From: UMGS1532 sp045542355 | GTDB taxonomy: Bacteria; Bacillota; Clostridia; Oscillospirales; Acutalibacteraceae | Assembly: GCA_045542355.1 (NCBI GenBank) | Contig: JAZQKX010000029.1 | Location: 112,597-176,596, forward strand | Direction of reading: 5' to 3' | Length of the DNA stretch: 64,000 bases | Shown: positions 1-8,091 of the stretch, in pieces | How positions within the stretch are numbered: the stretch's first letter is position 1 | Layout: every line of letters starts with the position of its first letter | Position numbers and translations under genes: made by a program | Notes under the pieces: model-generated | The model's input: only the letters and a program-made list of their open reading frames with translations | The model's database searches: none | Told to the model about the DNA's origin: nothing

Positions 1-57
1 ATTTGTGCCGACTGTTGTTGTGAATGTATGGGCGGCGATTTGATTCGTTGTTGCTAA
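1..57 (+). CDS. C-terminal end of a cysteine-rich protein (partial)
   Basis: The first reading frame is open from the window edge to TAA at 55-57, followed at once by TAG. The 18 visible residues contain seven cysteines (C2, C5, C6, C7, C9, C17, C18) around an MGGDLI core, a composition unlikely for random sequence. The start is outside the window, so family and length are unknown. A zinc- or iron-sulphur-binding tail is possible, but nothing here proves it. The next gene follows after 35 bases with its own strong ribosome site, so the two may share a transcript. Confidence 0.45.
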   Translation: MCADCCCECMGGDLIRCC

Positions 58-92
58 TAGTCTGCAAGTATTTAGCAAGGTGGTGACCTTGA

Positions 93-620
93 TTGAAAAG
101 AAGCGCTAAGGTAGCGCTGAGCGGTGTGCTTGGCGCGGTAGCGGTTGTAATCATGCTGGTGGCATATTTTCCCTATGTTACCTATGCTGCCCCCGCTCTG
201 GCCGGAGCAGTGCTTACCGTGATTGCAATAGAAATAGATAAAAAGTGGGCTGTGGGCGCTTACATAACGTCTTCCCTTATAGCCCTTCTGATTTGCGAAA
301 AGGAAGCAACCAGCCTTTATGTCTGCTTCTTTGGATATTACACCATCTTAAAGGGTGTGATAGAATCTCGCTTTTTCGGATTTCTGGAGTATCTTATCAA
401 GCATCTCGTGTTTAATGTAGCGGTTGTTTTGGGATATTTCATAGTCTCTCATGTTTTCGGCATTCCCTTTTTCGAGTCGGGGGAGGGCGGACTTGTATTC
501 ATTTTTGGTCTGCTGATTGCGGGAAATGTGGTGTTCTATATCTACGACAGGGGACTTACCCGTGTCATCGCGGCATATATCCATTCTCTGCATCCTAAAA
601 TCAGAAGAATGTTTAAATAA
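93..620 (+). CDS. polytopic membrane protein of unknown function
   Basis: A 175-residue, strongly hydrophobic protein with about five membrane-spanning segments (roughly residues 5-27, 30-48, 53-70, 97-120, 132-150) and a basic C-terminal tail (KIRRMFK). The start is TTG at 93, chosen because AAGGTGGTGA at 78-87 is a near-perfect Shine-Dalgarno site and no ATG lies in frame near it. It precedes the flavoprotein gene by 21 bases in a forward operon that continues to ispH-rpsA. The fold resembles small integral-membrane proteins of the ECF-S/YbbR-neighbourhood size class, but I do not recognise the family and assign no function. Confidence 0.75.
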   Translation: MKRSAKVALSGVLGAVAVVIMLVAYFPYVTYAAPALAGAVLTVIAIEIDKKWAVGAYITSSLIALLICEKEATSLYVCFFGYYTILKGVIESRFFGFLEYLIKHLVFNVAVVLGYFIVSHVFGIPFFESGEGGLVFIFGLLIAGNVVFYIYDRGLTRVIAAYIHSLHPKIRRMFK

Positions 621-641
621 AATTTATGAGGAGGGTCAGAT

Positions 642-1874
642 GTGCCTGATATAGTTGTAATAGGCGGCGGTGCCGCAGGTCTTATGGCGGCGGGTACAGC
701 CCTGTCCTATGGTTGCTCGGTTGCAGTAATTGAGCATATGCCTCGCCCAGCCCGTAAGGTTATGATAACGGGCAAGGGTAGATGTAACCTCACAAATAAT
801 ACCGATTTAAAAGGTCTTGTCTCTGCCACGGTTACCAACGGCAGGTTTATGTATTCGGCATTCTCGGTATTTTCTGCGGAGGATACTATGGCGCTTTTTG
901 AGAGGCTGGGTGTTCCGCTTAAAACCGAAAGAGGAAACAGGGTTTTCCCTCAGTCGGATAAGGCGGTGGATATTGTAGACGCTCTCAAACGATATGCCCA
1001 GGCGGCGGAAATAATCACCGATAAAGCGGTGGAAATTCTTACGGAAGGTGGAAAGGTGACCGCCGTCAAAACCCAGAGTGGCATAGAGATATCCACCAAG
1101 GCGGTTATACTTGCCACAGGCGGAAAATCTTATCCTTTAACAGGCTCAGACGGTAGCGGATATAAATTAGCATCGGCATTAGGGCATACCATTACCCCCT
1201 TACGTCCATCCCTGGTACCCCTTGTTGCCCATGAGGGCTTTTGCTCGGCATTGCAGGGACTTAGCCTTAAAAATGCGGCAATCAAGGTGTGGGACGAGGG
1301 AGGCAAAAAACCTGTATATGCCGATTTCGGTGAGCTTCTTTTTACCCACTTCGGGCTTTCAGGTCCGCTTATCTTGAGTGCTTCGGCACACATGCCAAGG
1401 GTTGGGAAAATTCCATATAAAATAGAGATAGATTTAAAACCCGCGCTGGACGAACAAACTCTCGATGCGAGAATTCTAAAGGACTTCGTGCGCTTCAGCA
1501 ATAAGGATTTCGGCAATTCTTTGGATGAATTGTTGCCTAAAAAGCTGATACCTGTTATAATAAAGCTCTGTGGAATAGATCCTCATAAAAAGGTAAATGC
1601 TATAACCCGCGAGGAAAGACAGCGACTTGTATCGTCGCTCAAACGTCTAACAGTTAATATAAAGGGCACTCGTCCCATCGACGAGGCGGTAATAACCTCA
1701 GGCGGAATAGATGTCCGCGAGGTAGAGCCCAAGACCATGAGGTCAAAAATTGTGGAGGGCTTATATTTTGCAGGAGAAATTCTGGATGTGGATGCCTACA
1801 CAGGTGGCTTTAATTTACAAATCGCTTTCTCAACAGGCTATCTTGCGGGTAGCTCAGTTGCGGAGAAGATATAA
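642..1874 (+). CDS. BaiN/YhiN (HI0933) family NAD(P)/FAD-dependent oxidoreductase
   Basis: A 410-residue flavoprotein. The N-terminus has the dinucleotide-binding motif IGGGAAGLMAA (residues 6-16), followed by a GKGRCNLTN signature and, near the C-terminus, the FAD-contact motif FAGEILDVDAYTGGFNLQ, all characteristic of the HI0933/YhiN family. One member, BaiN, reduces the 3-oxo-delta-4 bile-acid ring, but most members have no proven substrate, so no reaction is assigned. Start is GTG at 642 with GAGGAGGG seven bases upstream; the overlapping ATG at 640 is in another frame. It sits 18 bases before cmk in the same operon, a common arrangement in Clostridia. Confidence 0.9.
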   Translation: MPDIVVIGGGAAGLMAAGTALSYGCSVAVIEHMPRPARKVMITGKGRCNLTNNTDLKGLVSATVTNGRFMYSAFSVFSAEDTMALFERLGVPLKTERGNRVFPQSDKAVDIVDALKRYAQAAEIITDKAVEILTEGGKVTAVKTQSGIEISTKAVILATGGKSYPLTGSDGSGYKLASALGHTITPLRPSLVPLVAHEGFCSALQGLSLKNAAIKVWDEGGKKPVYADFGELLFTHFGLSGPLILSASAHMPRVGKIPYKIEIDLKPALDEQTLDARILKDFVRFSNKDFGNSLDELLPKKLIPVIIKLCGIDPHKKVNAITREERQRLVSSLKRLTVNIKGTRPIDEAVITSGGIDVREVEPKTMRSKIVEGLYFAGEILDVDAYTGGFNLQIAFSTGYLAGSSVAEKI

Positions 1875-1892
1875 CCGAAAGGAAGAATAAAA

Positions 1893-2555
1893 ATGATTTC
1901 AGTTGCAATCGACGGACCTGCAGGTGCAGGTAAAAGCTCAATTTCGAGAAAGGTAAGTCAGGAGTTAGGTTACATATATGTGGACACAGGCGCTCTGTAC
2001 CGCTCCATAGCCTATACCCTAAATTCCTGCGGTATCACCACCGAGGAAACAGACAAAATTGAAAGCACACTTGCCGACACAAGGATTGACATTAAGTTTA
2101 TCGACGGCGAACAGCATGTTATGGTAAACGCTGAGGATGTGTCGGACAAAATTCGCACCGCCGAGGTGTCTATGTTAGCATCCTCATTCTCGGCAATTCC
2201 CGTAGTCCGAGAATATCTTTTAGGACTCCAGCGTAGAATGGCTGAGGAAAATAATGTTATCATGGATGGCAGAGATATCGGCACAGTTGTGCTCCCAAAT
2301 GCAACAGTTAAGATTTTTCTTACCGCCGACCCAGAGGACAGAGCCCAGCGTAGATATGAAGAAATGCTCCAAAAGGGCATGACTGCTAACTACGACGAGG
2401 TTCTTGATGACATCAAAAAACGTGACTACAACGACTCCCATCGCGCCATCGCTCCCTTGAAACCCGCCGAAGATTCCATTGTTGTTAACACTACAGGCAA
2501 CACCTTCGAGCAGTCGGTAGAGCAGTTGGCAAACATTATTAAGTCTAACATTTAA
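1893..2555 (+). CDS. cmk: cytidylate kinase
   Basis: A 220-residue (d)CMP kinase that makes CDP and dCDP from CMP and dCMP with ATP, feeding nucleotide and phospholipid synthesis in the cytosol. Residues 6-15 carry the P-loop (GPAGAGKSS). The characteristic YVDTGALYR segment follows at about 28-36, and the DGRDIGTVVLP motif and lid arginines (RAQRR) come in the second half. Length matches the standard bacterial form. ATG at 1893 has GAAAGGA upstream. It is followed 13 bases later by plsC and then ispH-rpsA; cmk beside rpsA is a widely conserved order in Firmicutes. Confidence 0.97.
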   Translation: MISVAIDGPAGAGKSSISRKVSQELGYIYVDTGALYRSIAYTLNSCGITTEETDKIESTLADTRIDIKFIDGEQHVMVNAEDVSDKIRTAEVSMLASSFSAIPVVREYLLGLQRRMAEENNVIMDGRDIGTVVLPNATVKIFLTADPEDRAQRRYEEMLQKGMTANYDEVLDDIKKRDYNDSHRAIAPLKPAEDSIVVNTTGNTFEQSVEQLANIIKSNI

Positions 2556-2568
2556 GAGGAGGCCCACG

Positions 2569-3186
2569 ATGGCAACAGGCAAATTTTATAGCGTAATAAG
2601 AGCGATTGGCAGCGCTATCGTGCATCTTCTATTCCGTATAAATGTAGTAGGAAGAGAAAATATTCCAAAAAATGGCGGTTATATTCTTTGCTGTAACCAC
2701 ACCCATTTCACAGATGTGGCTTGGCTTGTGGTGGAAATCCCTCAGCCGGTATGTTTTATGGCAAAACAGGAGCTTTTTAAAAATAAGTTGTTGGCATATT
2801 TGCTAAAAAAATTAGGGGCGTTTCCTGTGGCCAGAGGCACAGGCACGGGTGCAACCGCGGCAATCCATGTGGCTGAAAATTTGGTGAACAGCGGAAATGT
2901 TTTAGGTATTTTCCCTGAGGGAACAAGAAACCCAGAGGGCAGACCTAAAGCCGCTAAGAGCGGAGTTGCCGTTATAGCCAATTCCACAGGCGCTGATGTG
3001 CTTCCTGTGTCGGTTTATTACGACGGCAAGATGTCTTTGTTTAAGAAAGTCACCCTTAATATTGGTAAGCTTATTCCCAATAGTGAGCTTAAAATGGAGG
3101 AAGTTAACCGCTCTGAGCTGAAACGAGTTTCCAGTAATATCATGGATAGAATCATTTCACAGTGGGAGGCAGGACATTGCGAGTAA
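2569..3186 (+). CDS. plsC: 1-acyl-sn-glycerol-3-phosphate acyltransferase
   Basis: A 205-residue membrane-associated acyltransferase that converts lysophosphatidic acid to phosphatidic acid in phospholipid synthesis. The catalytic HX4D motif is H44-THFT-D49, and the substrate-binding FPEGTRN motif lies near residue 119; both are hallmarks of the PlsC family. A hydrophobic N-terminal segment (about 8-25) should bind the membrane. AGGAGG at 2554-2560 precedes ATG 2569. Its last 10 bases overlap the start of ispH-rpsA, which points to translational coupling. Confidence 0.95.
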   Translation: MATGKFYSVIRAIGSAIVHLLFRINVVGRENIPKNGGYILCCNHTHFTDVAWLVVEIPQPVCFMAKQELFKNKLLAYLLKKLGAFPVARGTGTGATAAIHVAENLVNSGNVLGIFPEGTRNPEGRPKAAKSGVAVIANSTGADVLPVSVYYDGKMSLFKKVTLNIGKLIPNSELKMEEVNRSELKRVSSNIMDRIISQWEAGHCE

Positions 3187-5213
3187 CTGTAGCTAAAACC
3201 GCAGGTTTTTGCTTTGGAGTAAACCGCGCGGTGGAGATGGTCCTTAGCCTTGCCGATAGCGGTAAAAAGGTTTGCACATTAGGTCCTATAATCCACAACC
3301 GACAACTGGTGGAGGAGCTGGAAACCAAGGGTGTGAGGATAGTAAACTCTCCTGAGGAGGCTAAAGCCGACGAGGTGCTGGTCATCCGTTCCCACGGAGT
3401 CCCTAAAGAGGTTGAAACAGCCGCAGCGCTTCATTGCGCCGAGGTGTGCGATGCAACCTGTCCCTTTGTTGCCAAAATTCATAGGATTGTGAAGTTGGCA
3501 GGGGAGGAGGGGAGGACTGTTTTTATAGCAGGTGATGCTCTCCATTCCGAAGTTTTGGGCATAAAAGGTCACTCAAAGGGTGAAGTTTTTGTTTTCTCAG
3601 ACGAGGATGAACTGAAAAATCTGCTAAACACTCTGGAAAATATCGGAGAAATTCCCATAACTTTGGTAGCTCAAACCACCTTTAATGCAGAATTATGGGT
3701 AAAATGTCAAAAAAATTTCAAAAAGGTATGTACAAACGGAATAATTTTTGATACAATATGTAATGCAACTTCCCTGAGACAGCTCGAAGCAGCGGAGTTG
3801 GCAACCAAGTGCGATGTTATGGTCGTGGTTGGCGGTCGTCATAGCTCCAACACAAAAAAGCTGTATGAAGTCTGCCGTAAGTATTGCGAAAGAACTTTCC
3901 TTGTGGAAACCGCAGGAGAACTTCAGTCGCAGTGGCTCGACGGTGCCGACTCGGTGGGAATTGTTGCAGGTGCATCTACACCTGCAGGTATAATAAAGGA
4001 GGTCCAACAAACCATGACTGAGAACATAAACTCTGTCGCAGACAACACAGAAATTTCCGAGGAGATGTCCTTCGAGGAAGCCCTTGAAGTATCCCTCAAC
4101 AGCCTTAACAACGACCAGAAGGTTAAGGGCACAGTACTTTCGGTTGATTCACAGGAAATCAAGGTAGACATCGGTAGAAAGTACACAGGCATTGTAAAGG
4201 CCAACGAATATTCCTACGACCAGAACATTGATCTGGCAAGTGAAGTAAAGGTTGGCGATGTACTTGATTTAATTATCATGCGTACAAACGACCAGGAGGG
4301 TACAATCCTTCTGTCAAAACGTCGTTTTGATTCTATAGCAGGATGGGATAAAATCGTAACCGCTAAAGAAAACAACGAGGTTATCGAAGGCAAAATCACA
4401 GAGGTAGTTAAGGGTGGCGTAGTTGCTACATACGAAGGTATGCGAATCTTCATTCCTGCCTCTCAGGCAACCCTTACCCGCGGTGAATCTTTAGAGGAAC
4501 TCAAGGGCACAGTTGCATCTTTCCGTATCATCGAAATTGGCCGCGGCCGTCGTGCAATCGGTTCTATCCGTTCCGTTCTCCGCGACCAGAAGAAGGAGCT
4601 TGAAGACAAGTTCTGGGAGACCTTGGAGGAAAACAAGGTTTACACAGGCGTTGTTAAGTCCCTCACCAGCTATGGCGCATTCGTTGACCTTGGCGGTGTA
4701 GACGGCATGGTACACATTTCTGAACTTTCCTGGGCTCGTATTAAGCATCCCTCAGAGGTTGTTAACGTTGGTGATACCGTTGAGGTATACGTAAAAGCCA
4801 TTGATGCTGAGAAGCGCAAGATTTCTTTGGGCTATAAGAAAGCCGAAGACAATCCTTGGGAAATCTTAAAGAATCAGTATCCTGTTGGTTCTATCGTTAA
4901 AGCAACCGTTATCAGCATGACTAGCTACGGTGCATTTGCCCGTATCATCCCCGGCATCGACGGTCTTATCCACATTTCTCAGATTGCTAACCGCAGAATC
5001 GAGAAACCTCAGGATGTTCTTTCCATTGGTGAAGAGGTTGAAGCTCAGATCATCAACATTGACTTCGACGCTAAGCGCGTAAGCCTTTCTATCCGCGTTC
5101 TTCTTCCTGAAGAAGAGGTAGTAGAAGAAGTAGTCGAGGCTCCCGTTGAGGAAACTGTAGCGGCACCTGTAGCGGAAGTCGTAGAGACTCCCGCTGAGGA
5201 AACCGCTGAATAA
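3177..5213 (+). CDS. ispH-rpsA: 4-hydroxy-3-methylbut-2-enyl diphosphate reductase fused to ribosomal protein S1
   Basis: A 678-residue fusion. Residues 1-285 are IspH (LytB), the [4Fe-4S] enzyme of the last step of the MEP isoprenoid pathway; the three cluster cysteines are C12 (CFGV), C95 (CDATCP) and C195 (TICNATS). Residues about 315-645 hold four S1 RNA-binding repeats, the last two with the clearest SYGAF...HISEL/HISQI signatures. A Glu/Val-rich acidic tail ends the protein. I prefer TTG 3177, seven bases after GGGAGG, over GTG 3162, because translation then begins directly with the conserved MRVTVAKTAGFCFGV. The fusion is a known clostridial arrangement; why the two activities are joined is not established. 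Confidence 0.93.
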   Translation: MRVTVAKTAGFCFGVNRAVEMVLSLADSGKKVCTLGPIIHNRQLVEELETKGVRIVNSPEEAKADEVLVIRSHGVPKEVETAAALHCAEVCDATCPFVAKIHRIVKLAGEEGRTVFIAGDALHSEVLGIKGHSKGEVFVFSDEDELKNLLNTLENIGEIPITLVAQTTFNAELWVKCQKNFKKVCTNGIIFDTICNATSLRQLEAAELATKCDVMVVVGGRHSSNTKKLYEVCRKYCERTFLVETAGELQSQWLDGADSVGIVAGASTPAGIIKEVQQTMTENINSVADNTEISEEMSFEEALEVSLNSLNNDQKVKGTVLSVDSQEIKVDIGRKYTGIVKANEYSYDQNIDLASEVKVGDVLDLIIMRTNDQEGTILLSKRRFDSIAGWDKIVTAKENNEVIEGKITEVVKGGVVATYEGMRIFIPASQATLTRGESLEELKGTVASFRIIEIGRGRRAIGSIRSVLRDQKKELEDKFWETLEENKVYTGVVKSLTSYGAFVDLGGVDGMVHISELSWARIKHPSEVVNVGDTVEVYVKAIDAEKRKISLGYKKAEDNPWEILKNQYPVGSIVKATVISMTSYGAFARIIPGIDGLIHISQIANRRIEKPQDVLSIGEEVEAQIINIDFDAKRVSLSIRVLLPEEEVVEEVVEAPVEETVAAPVAEVVETPAEETAE

Positions 5214-5225
5214 TCTCTCAAATTG

Positions 5226-5259
5226 AATACACCACCTCGGTTGAGGTGGTGTATTTTTT
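5226..5259 (+). terminator. intrinsic terminator after ispH-rpsA
   Basis: A perfect 13-bp stem (5226-5238 with 5243-5255, loop GGTT) is followed by a run of six T. It ends the operon that starts at or before 93. Confidence 0.9.
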
Positions 5260-5310
5260 ATGAATAAGTTTTTTCTGCAGAAAATGTAGTAAACTGTCGA
5301 ACGAATTTTG

Positions 5311-5339
5311 TTGCAAATCCTCGCATTATATGGTAATAT
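5311..5339 (+). promoter_or_regulatory. promoter of the structured leader RNA
   Basis: TTGCAA (5311-5316), a 17-base spacer and TAATAT (5334-5339). Transcription would start at about 5345, exactly at the first base of helix P1 of the leader RNA. Confidence 0.6.
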
Positions 5340-5344
5340 AATAT

Positions 5345-5491
5345 CACCACACAGCTTAATAATTTTTTACCAGCAGGTATACATTCGGTAAAAATGTATG
5401 CTTTGTCTAAATTTACCTGTTGGAAATTTAGCTGTGTGGTGCAGAACGAAGCTACGTTTTTCGGTGCGTGGTTTCGGCTACGCACTTTTTT
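5345..5491 (+). ncRNA. structured leader RNA with pseudoknot and terminator (copy 1; riboswitch-like)
   Basis: Seen directly: P1 is a perfect 12-bp helix (5345-5356 / 5430-5441). P2 is 10 bp (5370-5379 / 5414-5423). P3 is a 7-bp hairpin (5379-5385 / 5393-5399) whose loop holds GGTA. A U-rich internal loop faces an A/U-rich strand between P1 and P2. The P3 3' strand (5390-5404) is complementary to 5448-5461, just outside P1 (14 pairs, two G-U, one bulge), giving a loop-tail pseudoknot. That tail can instead pair with 5467-5475, which would break the terminator hairpin 5464-5469 / 5480-5485 followed by T6. The Shine-Dalgarno site of the next gene begins right after the T-run. The same layout and sequence blocks recur at 50106-50278 on the reverse strand. 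I do not recognise the family. Confidence 0.65.
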
Positions 5492-5508
5492 ATTTTGAGG
5501 TGAAAGAG

Positions 5509-5676
5509 ATGAATAAGGCATTCGGTTTTGTTAGAATGGTAGATAAGTTTGGGAGAATTGTCATACCCAAGGACCTACGCGTTAGATACGGTATGGAGGA
5601 CTATAGCAAAATTGTAATTATAGCAACAGATGAGGGTATTATAATCAAACCCTACACCAATGATATAAAAAACTAA
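5509..5676 (+). CDS. SpoVT/AbrB-like DNA-binding domain protein
   Basis: A 55-residue protein consisting of a single swapped-hairpin AbrB domain: VDKFGRIVIPKDLRVRYGM is the typical signature, followed by a short beta strand and tail. Such domains bind DNA as dimers or tetramers and act as transition-state regulators or antitoxins. No toxin gene adjoins it, and the C-terminal multimerisation region of AbrB is absent. The start is ATG 5509, with GAGGTGA at 5497-5503; in-frame starts further upstream lie inside the leader RNA. The gene sits directly behind the terminator of that leader and is probably controlled by readthrough. Confidence 0.85.
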   Translation: MNKAFGFVRMVDKFGRIVIPKDLRVRYGMEDYSKIVIIATDEGIIIKPYTNDIKN

Positions 5677-5705
5677 GCATCATTTTCTTTTCCGAATTAC
5701 CTAAC

Positions 5706-5740
5706 GAAAACACCCGCGCCTAACGGCGCGGGTGTTTTCA
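5706..5740 (+). terminator. intrinsic terminator after the AbrB-like gene
   Basis: A perfect 15-bp GC-rich stem (5706-5720 / 5725-5739) with loop TAAC; the stem's own TTTT forms the U-tract. The A-run on the other arm would let it work in both directions. Confidence 0.85.
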
Positions 5741-5875
5741 AAAAGAGAGTGTTTATTATCAATAAAGATAATACAAATATTAGGTGAGCTACGAGGAAAT
5801 CATTACCTCATCTACCACGCAGTCTATATTATAATAAATACTAAGGATAAACAATAAATTATTCTGCTAAGTATA

Positions 5876-5904
5876 TGGACAAAACTGCTACAATGTATTA
5901 TAAT
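5876..5904 (+). promoter_or_regulatory. promoter of the AraC-type regulator
   Basis: TGGACA (5876-5881), 17 bases, TATAAT (5899-5904), then a 30-base leader to the ribosome site. The rest of 5741-5875 is AT-rich, with nothing recognisable. Confidence 0.6.
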
Positions 5905-5942
5905 ACAATTGAAACCTATAAATTAGATTGGAAAGTATAAAA

Positions 5943-6782
5943 ATGAAAGAAAAAAATTTTAGCAGAGCCGACAACGCAAACGCCGAGTCGGAAAGATATT
6001 TGGAAGTAAGCGCCTGTGGAGTTTCTAACTATAAATTTGACAAGGATACCGATGTTCGTCACAGAGGCGGAAGTTACTTTCAGTTCATATATATCAAAAG
6101 CGGAAAATTTACGGCGGAAATTATAGACAAAACTGTCGAGCTAAAAGAGGGCAGTGTTATTATTTATCACCCTGATGAGCCTCAGAAATACCACTATTAT
6201 CCCAAAATTCCCTGTGAGACGGTGTGGCTTCACTTCTCGGGTAGGGCAATCGATGAAATACTGGAGTTACTGGAGATTTCCAAGGAACGGGTTTTCAACC
6301 TTGCGAAAACCGATGAAATCGAATTTTTGCTTTCTAAATTGCTCCCAGAACACAGGCTTAAGTATCGCGGATATGAAATCTCCGAAAACGCGCTTTTGCA
6401 ACAGATACTCTGTCAGCTGTCCCGAAGTATTGCCAATATGAAACAGACCTTTGGTGAGGCAAGGCATAAGATTGAGCAGGTGCTTATAATGATGGAGAAT
6501 GACATTAAAGAAAATCACACCGTAGCAAACTATGCTACAGAGATTCATCTGAGTGCCGACAGATTTTCCCATCTTTTCACAGAAACCATGGGCGTATCCC
6601 CTCATAGATATATGCTGGAATTAAAGATTAATAAGGCAAAACAGCTTTTCCGCCAGACCGATTTGAATGTCCGCGAGGTGGCGGAATTTGTGGGAATATC
6701 TGACCCACTTTATTTCTCCCGCCTTTTTAAAAATCACACAGGGCTCTCCCCGACAAGCTACAGAAATCAAAACAATACATAA
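5943..6782 (+). CDS. AraC family transcriptional regulator
   Basis: A 279-residue regulator. Residues about 15-150 form a cupin-type ligand-binding domain (RGGSYFQFIYIKSGKF, then EGSVIIYHPDEPQKYHYYP). Residues about 180-278 hold two helix-turn-helix motifs ending in the family signature VREVAEFVGISDPLYFSRLFKNHTG. Members usually sense a sugar and activate carbohydrate genes. The start chosen is ATG 5943, seven bases after GGAAAG; TTG 5928 is also in frame. It stands alone between its own promoter and terminator, and the regulated genes cannot be named from context. The aldose-epimerase operon at 7203 is the nearest candidate. Confidence 0.9.
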   Translation: MKEKNFSRADNANAESERYLEVSACGVSNYKFDKDTDVRHRGGSYFQFIYIKSGKFTAEIIDKTVELKEGSVIIYHPDEPQKYHYYPKIPCETVWLHFSGRAIDEILELLEISKERVFNLAKTDEIEFLLSKLLPEHRLKYRGYEISENALLQQILCQLSRSIANMKQTFGEARHKIEQVLIMMENDIKENHTVANYATEIHLSADRFSHLFTETMGVSPHRYMLELKINKAKQLFRQTDLNVREVAEFVGISDPLYFSRLFKNHTGLSPTSYRNQNNT

Positions 6783-6788
6783 AAAAAC

Positions 6789-6813
6789 AAGCTCAAGGCA
6801 AAACCTTGAGCTT
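6789..6813. terminator. bidirectional terminator between the AraC gene and rpmB
   Basis: A 10-bp stem (6789-6798 / 6804-6813). A-run 6780-6788 gives a U-tract for the reverse strand (rpmB), and TTTT after the stem serves the forward strand. Confidence 0.85.
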
Positions 6814-6841
6814 TTGAGCTTTGAATTAATCTCAGAATTAA

Positions 6842-7030
6842 TTAGATAGCGCGGGTAACTTTACCAGAACGCAAACAACGGGTGCAGGCGTAGATACGAC
6901 GAGGTGAACCGTCGACAATAGCCTTAACACGCTGAACGTTGGGCTTCCAAGTTCTGTTAGAGCGTCTGTGTGAGTGGGATACTTTAATACCAAAACTAAT
7001 TTCTTTGCTGCAGATTTCACACTTTGCCAT
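6842..7030 (-). CDS. rpmB: 50S ribosomal protein L28
   Basis: A 62-residue basic ribosomal protein of the large subunit. The N-terminus MAKCEICSK, the RRSNRTWKPNVQRV block and the C-terminal ACTRCLRSGKV place it in the L28 family. The CxxC pairs (C4/C7 and C49/C52) make it the zinc-binding form. Reverse-strand AAGGAGGTG precedes ATG 7030. It is monocistronic, with its own promoter at 7072-7100. Confidence 0.97.
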   Translation of the reverse strand: MAKCEICSKEISFGIKVSHSHRRSNRTWKPNVQRVKAIVDGSPRRIYACTRCLRSGKVTRAI

Positions 7031-7071
7031 GAGTCTGCACCTCCTTCGAATTTATTACAATCGCAAATGAT

Positions 7072-7100
7072 ATAATAACAGATATTAAAGCAAAAAGCAA
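7072..7100 (-). promoter_or_regulatory. rpmB promoter
   Basis: On the reverse strand: TTGCTT (7100-7095), 17 bases, TATTAT (7077-7072), about 40 bases before the rpmB start. Confidence 0.65.
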
Positions 7101-7137
7101 GTGTTTTTTTAATTTTTTTTAATTTTACCAAAAAATG

Positions 7138-7166
7138 TTGTAAATGCCTCCTAAAACTGTTACAAT
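7138..7166 (+). promoter_or_regulatory. promoter of the epimerase operon
   Basis: TTGTAA (7138-7143), 17 bases, TACAAT (7161-7166), about 36 bases before ATG 7203. It faces away from the rpmB promoter. Confidence 0.65.
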
Positions 7167-7202
7167 ACAATAGAAAATTATAGCTTACGGAGTGAGTTTC
7201 AA

Positions 7203-8078
7203 ATGATACATAAAATAAATAATAACAACATCTACATCTCGGTAGACACCGAAGGCGCCGAGCTTTGCTCACTTTGTGATGTTCATGGGCTTGAATATGT
7301 CTGGCAGAACACCGACGGGAGCTGGGATGGACATTCCCCCGTTTTGTTCCCAATAGTGGGCGCTCAAAAAGACTATCAGTATATCTACGGTGGAGTTACA
7401 TATCCTCTTCCAAACCACGGTTTTGCCATAAAATCTAAGTTCAGGGTTGTGGAAAAGTTTTCGGACGTGTTGAGACTTCGTCTTAGAGAAAATTCTGACA
7501 CTCTGGCACAGTATCCCTTTAAATTTACCTTTGACGTGAGCTTTGAGCTTAGCAATGATTCACTGTATGTACGATATATTGTAACCAACAATGATGAAAA
7601 AATAATGCCTTTCTCGGTTGGCGGTCACACCGGCTACCCCGTACCCTTAGAGGAGGGGGAGAAGTTCGAGGACTACAGGCTGAAATTTGATTTTGTGGAA
7701 ACCTGTCAAGCACCCATACTTACCCGCGGTATGACGGCAGAGGCGGAGGAATTTATGCCTGTTCTCCAAAACACTCAATATATTGACCTTAACCATGAAA
7801 TGTTCTCGAAGGGCGTTATTGTATTGGAGCATCTTAAAAGCCGTGGTGTGGAGCTTTATTCAAAAAATTCGGGCAGGGGAGTGCGAGTGGATTTTGAGGG
7901 CTTCGACAACTTAGGTCTGTGGCAGAATCCTAATGGCGGTAACTATCTTTGCATAGAGCCATGGTCCTCTCCCGGTACCCACTCTCATCCCAGCGGACTT
8001 TTAGAAAAGCGCAAGGGTATGACCCTTTTAAAACCAAATGAAACCGCCGAATTCGGCTATAAAATTACTATTATTTGA
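7203..8078 (+). CDS. aldose 1-epimerase-like protein (LacX-type mutarotase)
   Basis: A 291-residue beta-sandwich protein of the galactose-mutarotase superfamily, LacX-like subgroup. Typical segments are DGSWDGHSPVLFPIVGA near residue 40, PNHGFA near 67, and the late NYLCIEPWSSPG block. Mutarotases interconvert alpha and beta anomers of aldoses or hexose-6-phosphates; the true substrate of this subgroup is unknown. ATG 7203 follows CGGAGTGAG. The HAD gene starts 13 bases after its stop, suggesting an operon devoted to sugar or sugar-phosphate handling. Confidence 0.88.
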   Translation: MIHKINNNNIYISVDTEGAELCSLCDVHGLEYVWQNTDGSWDGHSPVLFPIVGAQKDYQYIYGGVTYPLPNHGFAIKSKFRVVEKFSDVLRLRLRENSDTLAQYPFKFTFDVSFELSNDSLYVRYIVTNNDEKIMPFSVGGHTGYPVPLEEGEKFEDYRLKFDFVETCQAPILTRGMTAEAEEFMPVLQNTQYIDLNHEMFSKGVIVLEHLKSRGVELYSKNSGRGVRVDFEGFDNLGLWQNPNGGNYLCIEPWSSPGTHSHPSGLLEKRKGMTLLKPNETAEFGYKITII

Positions 8079-8091
8079 GGTATGATTTAAA

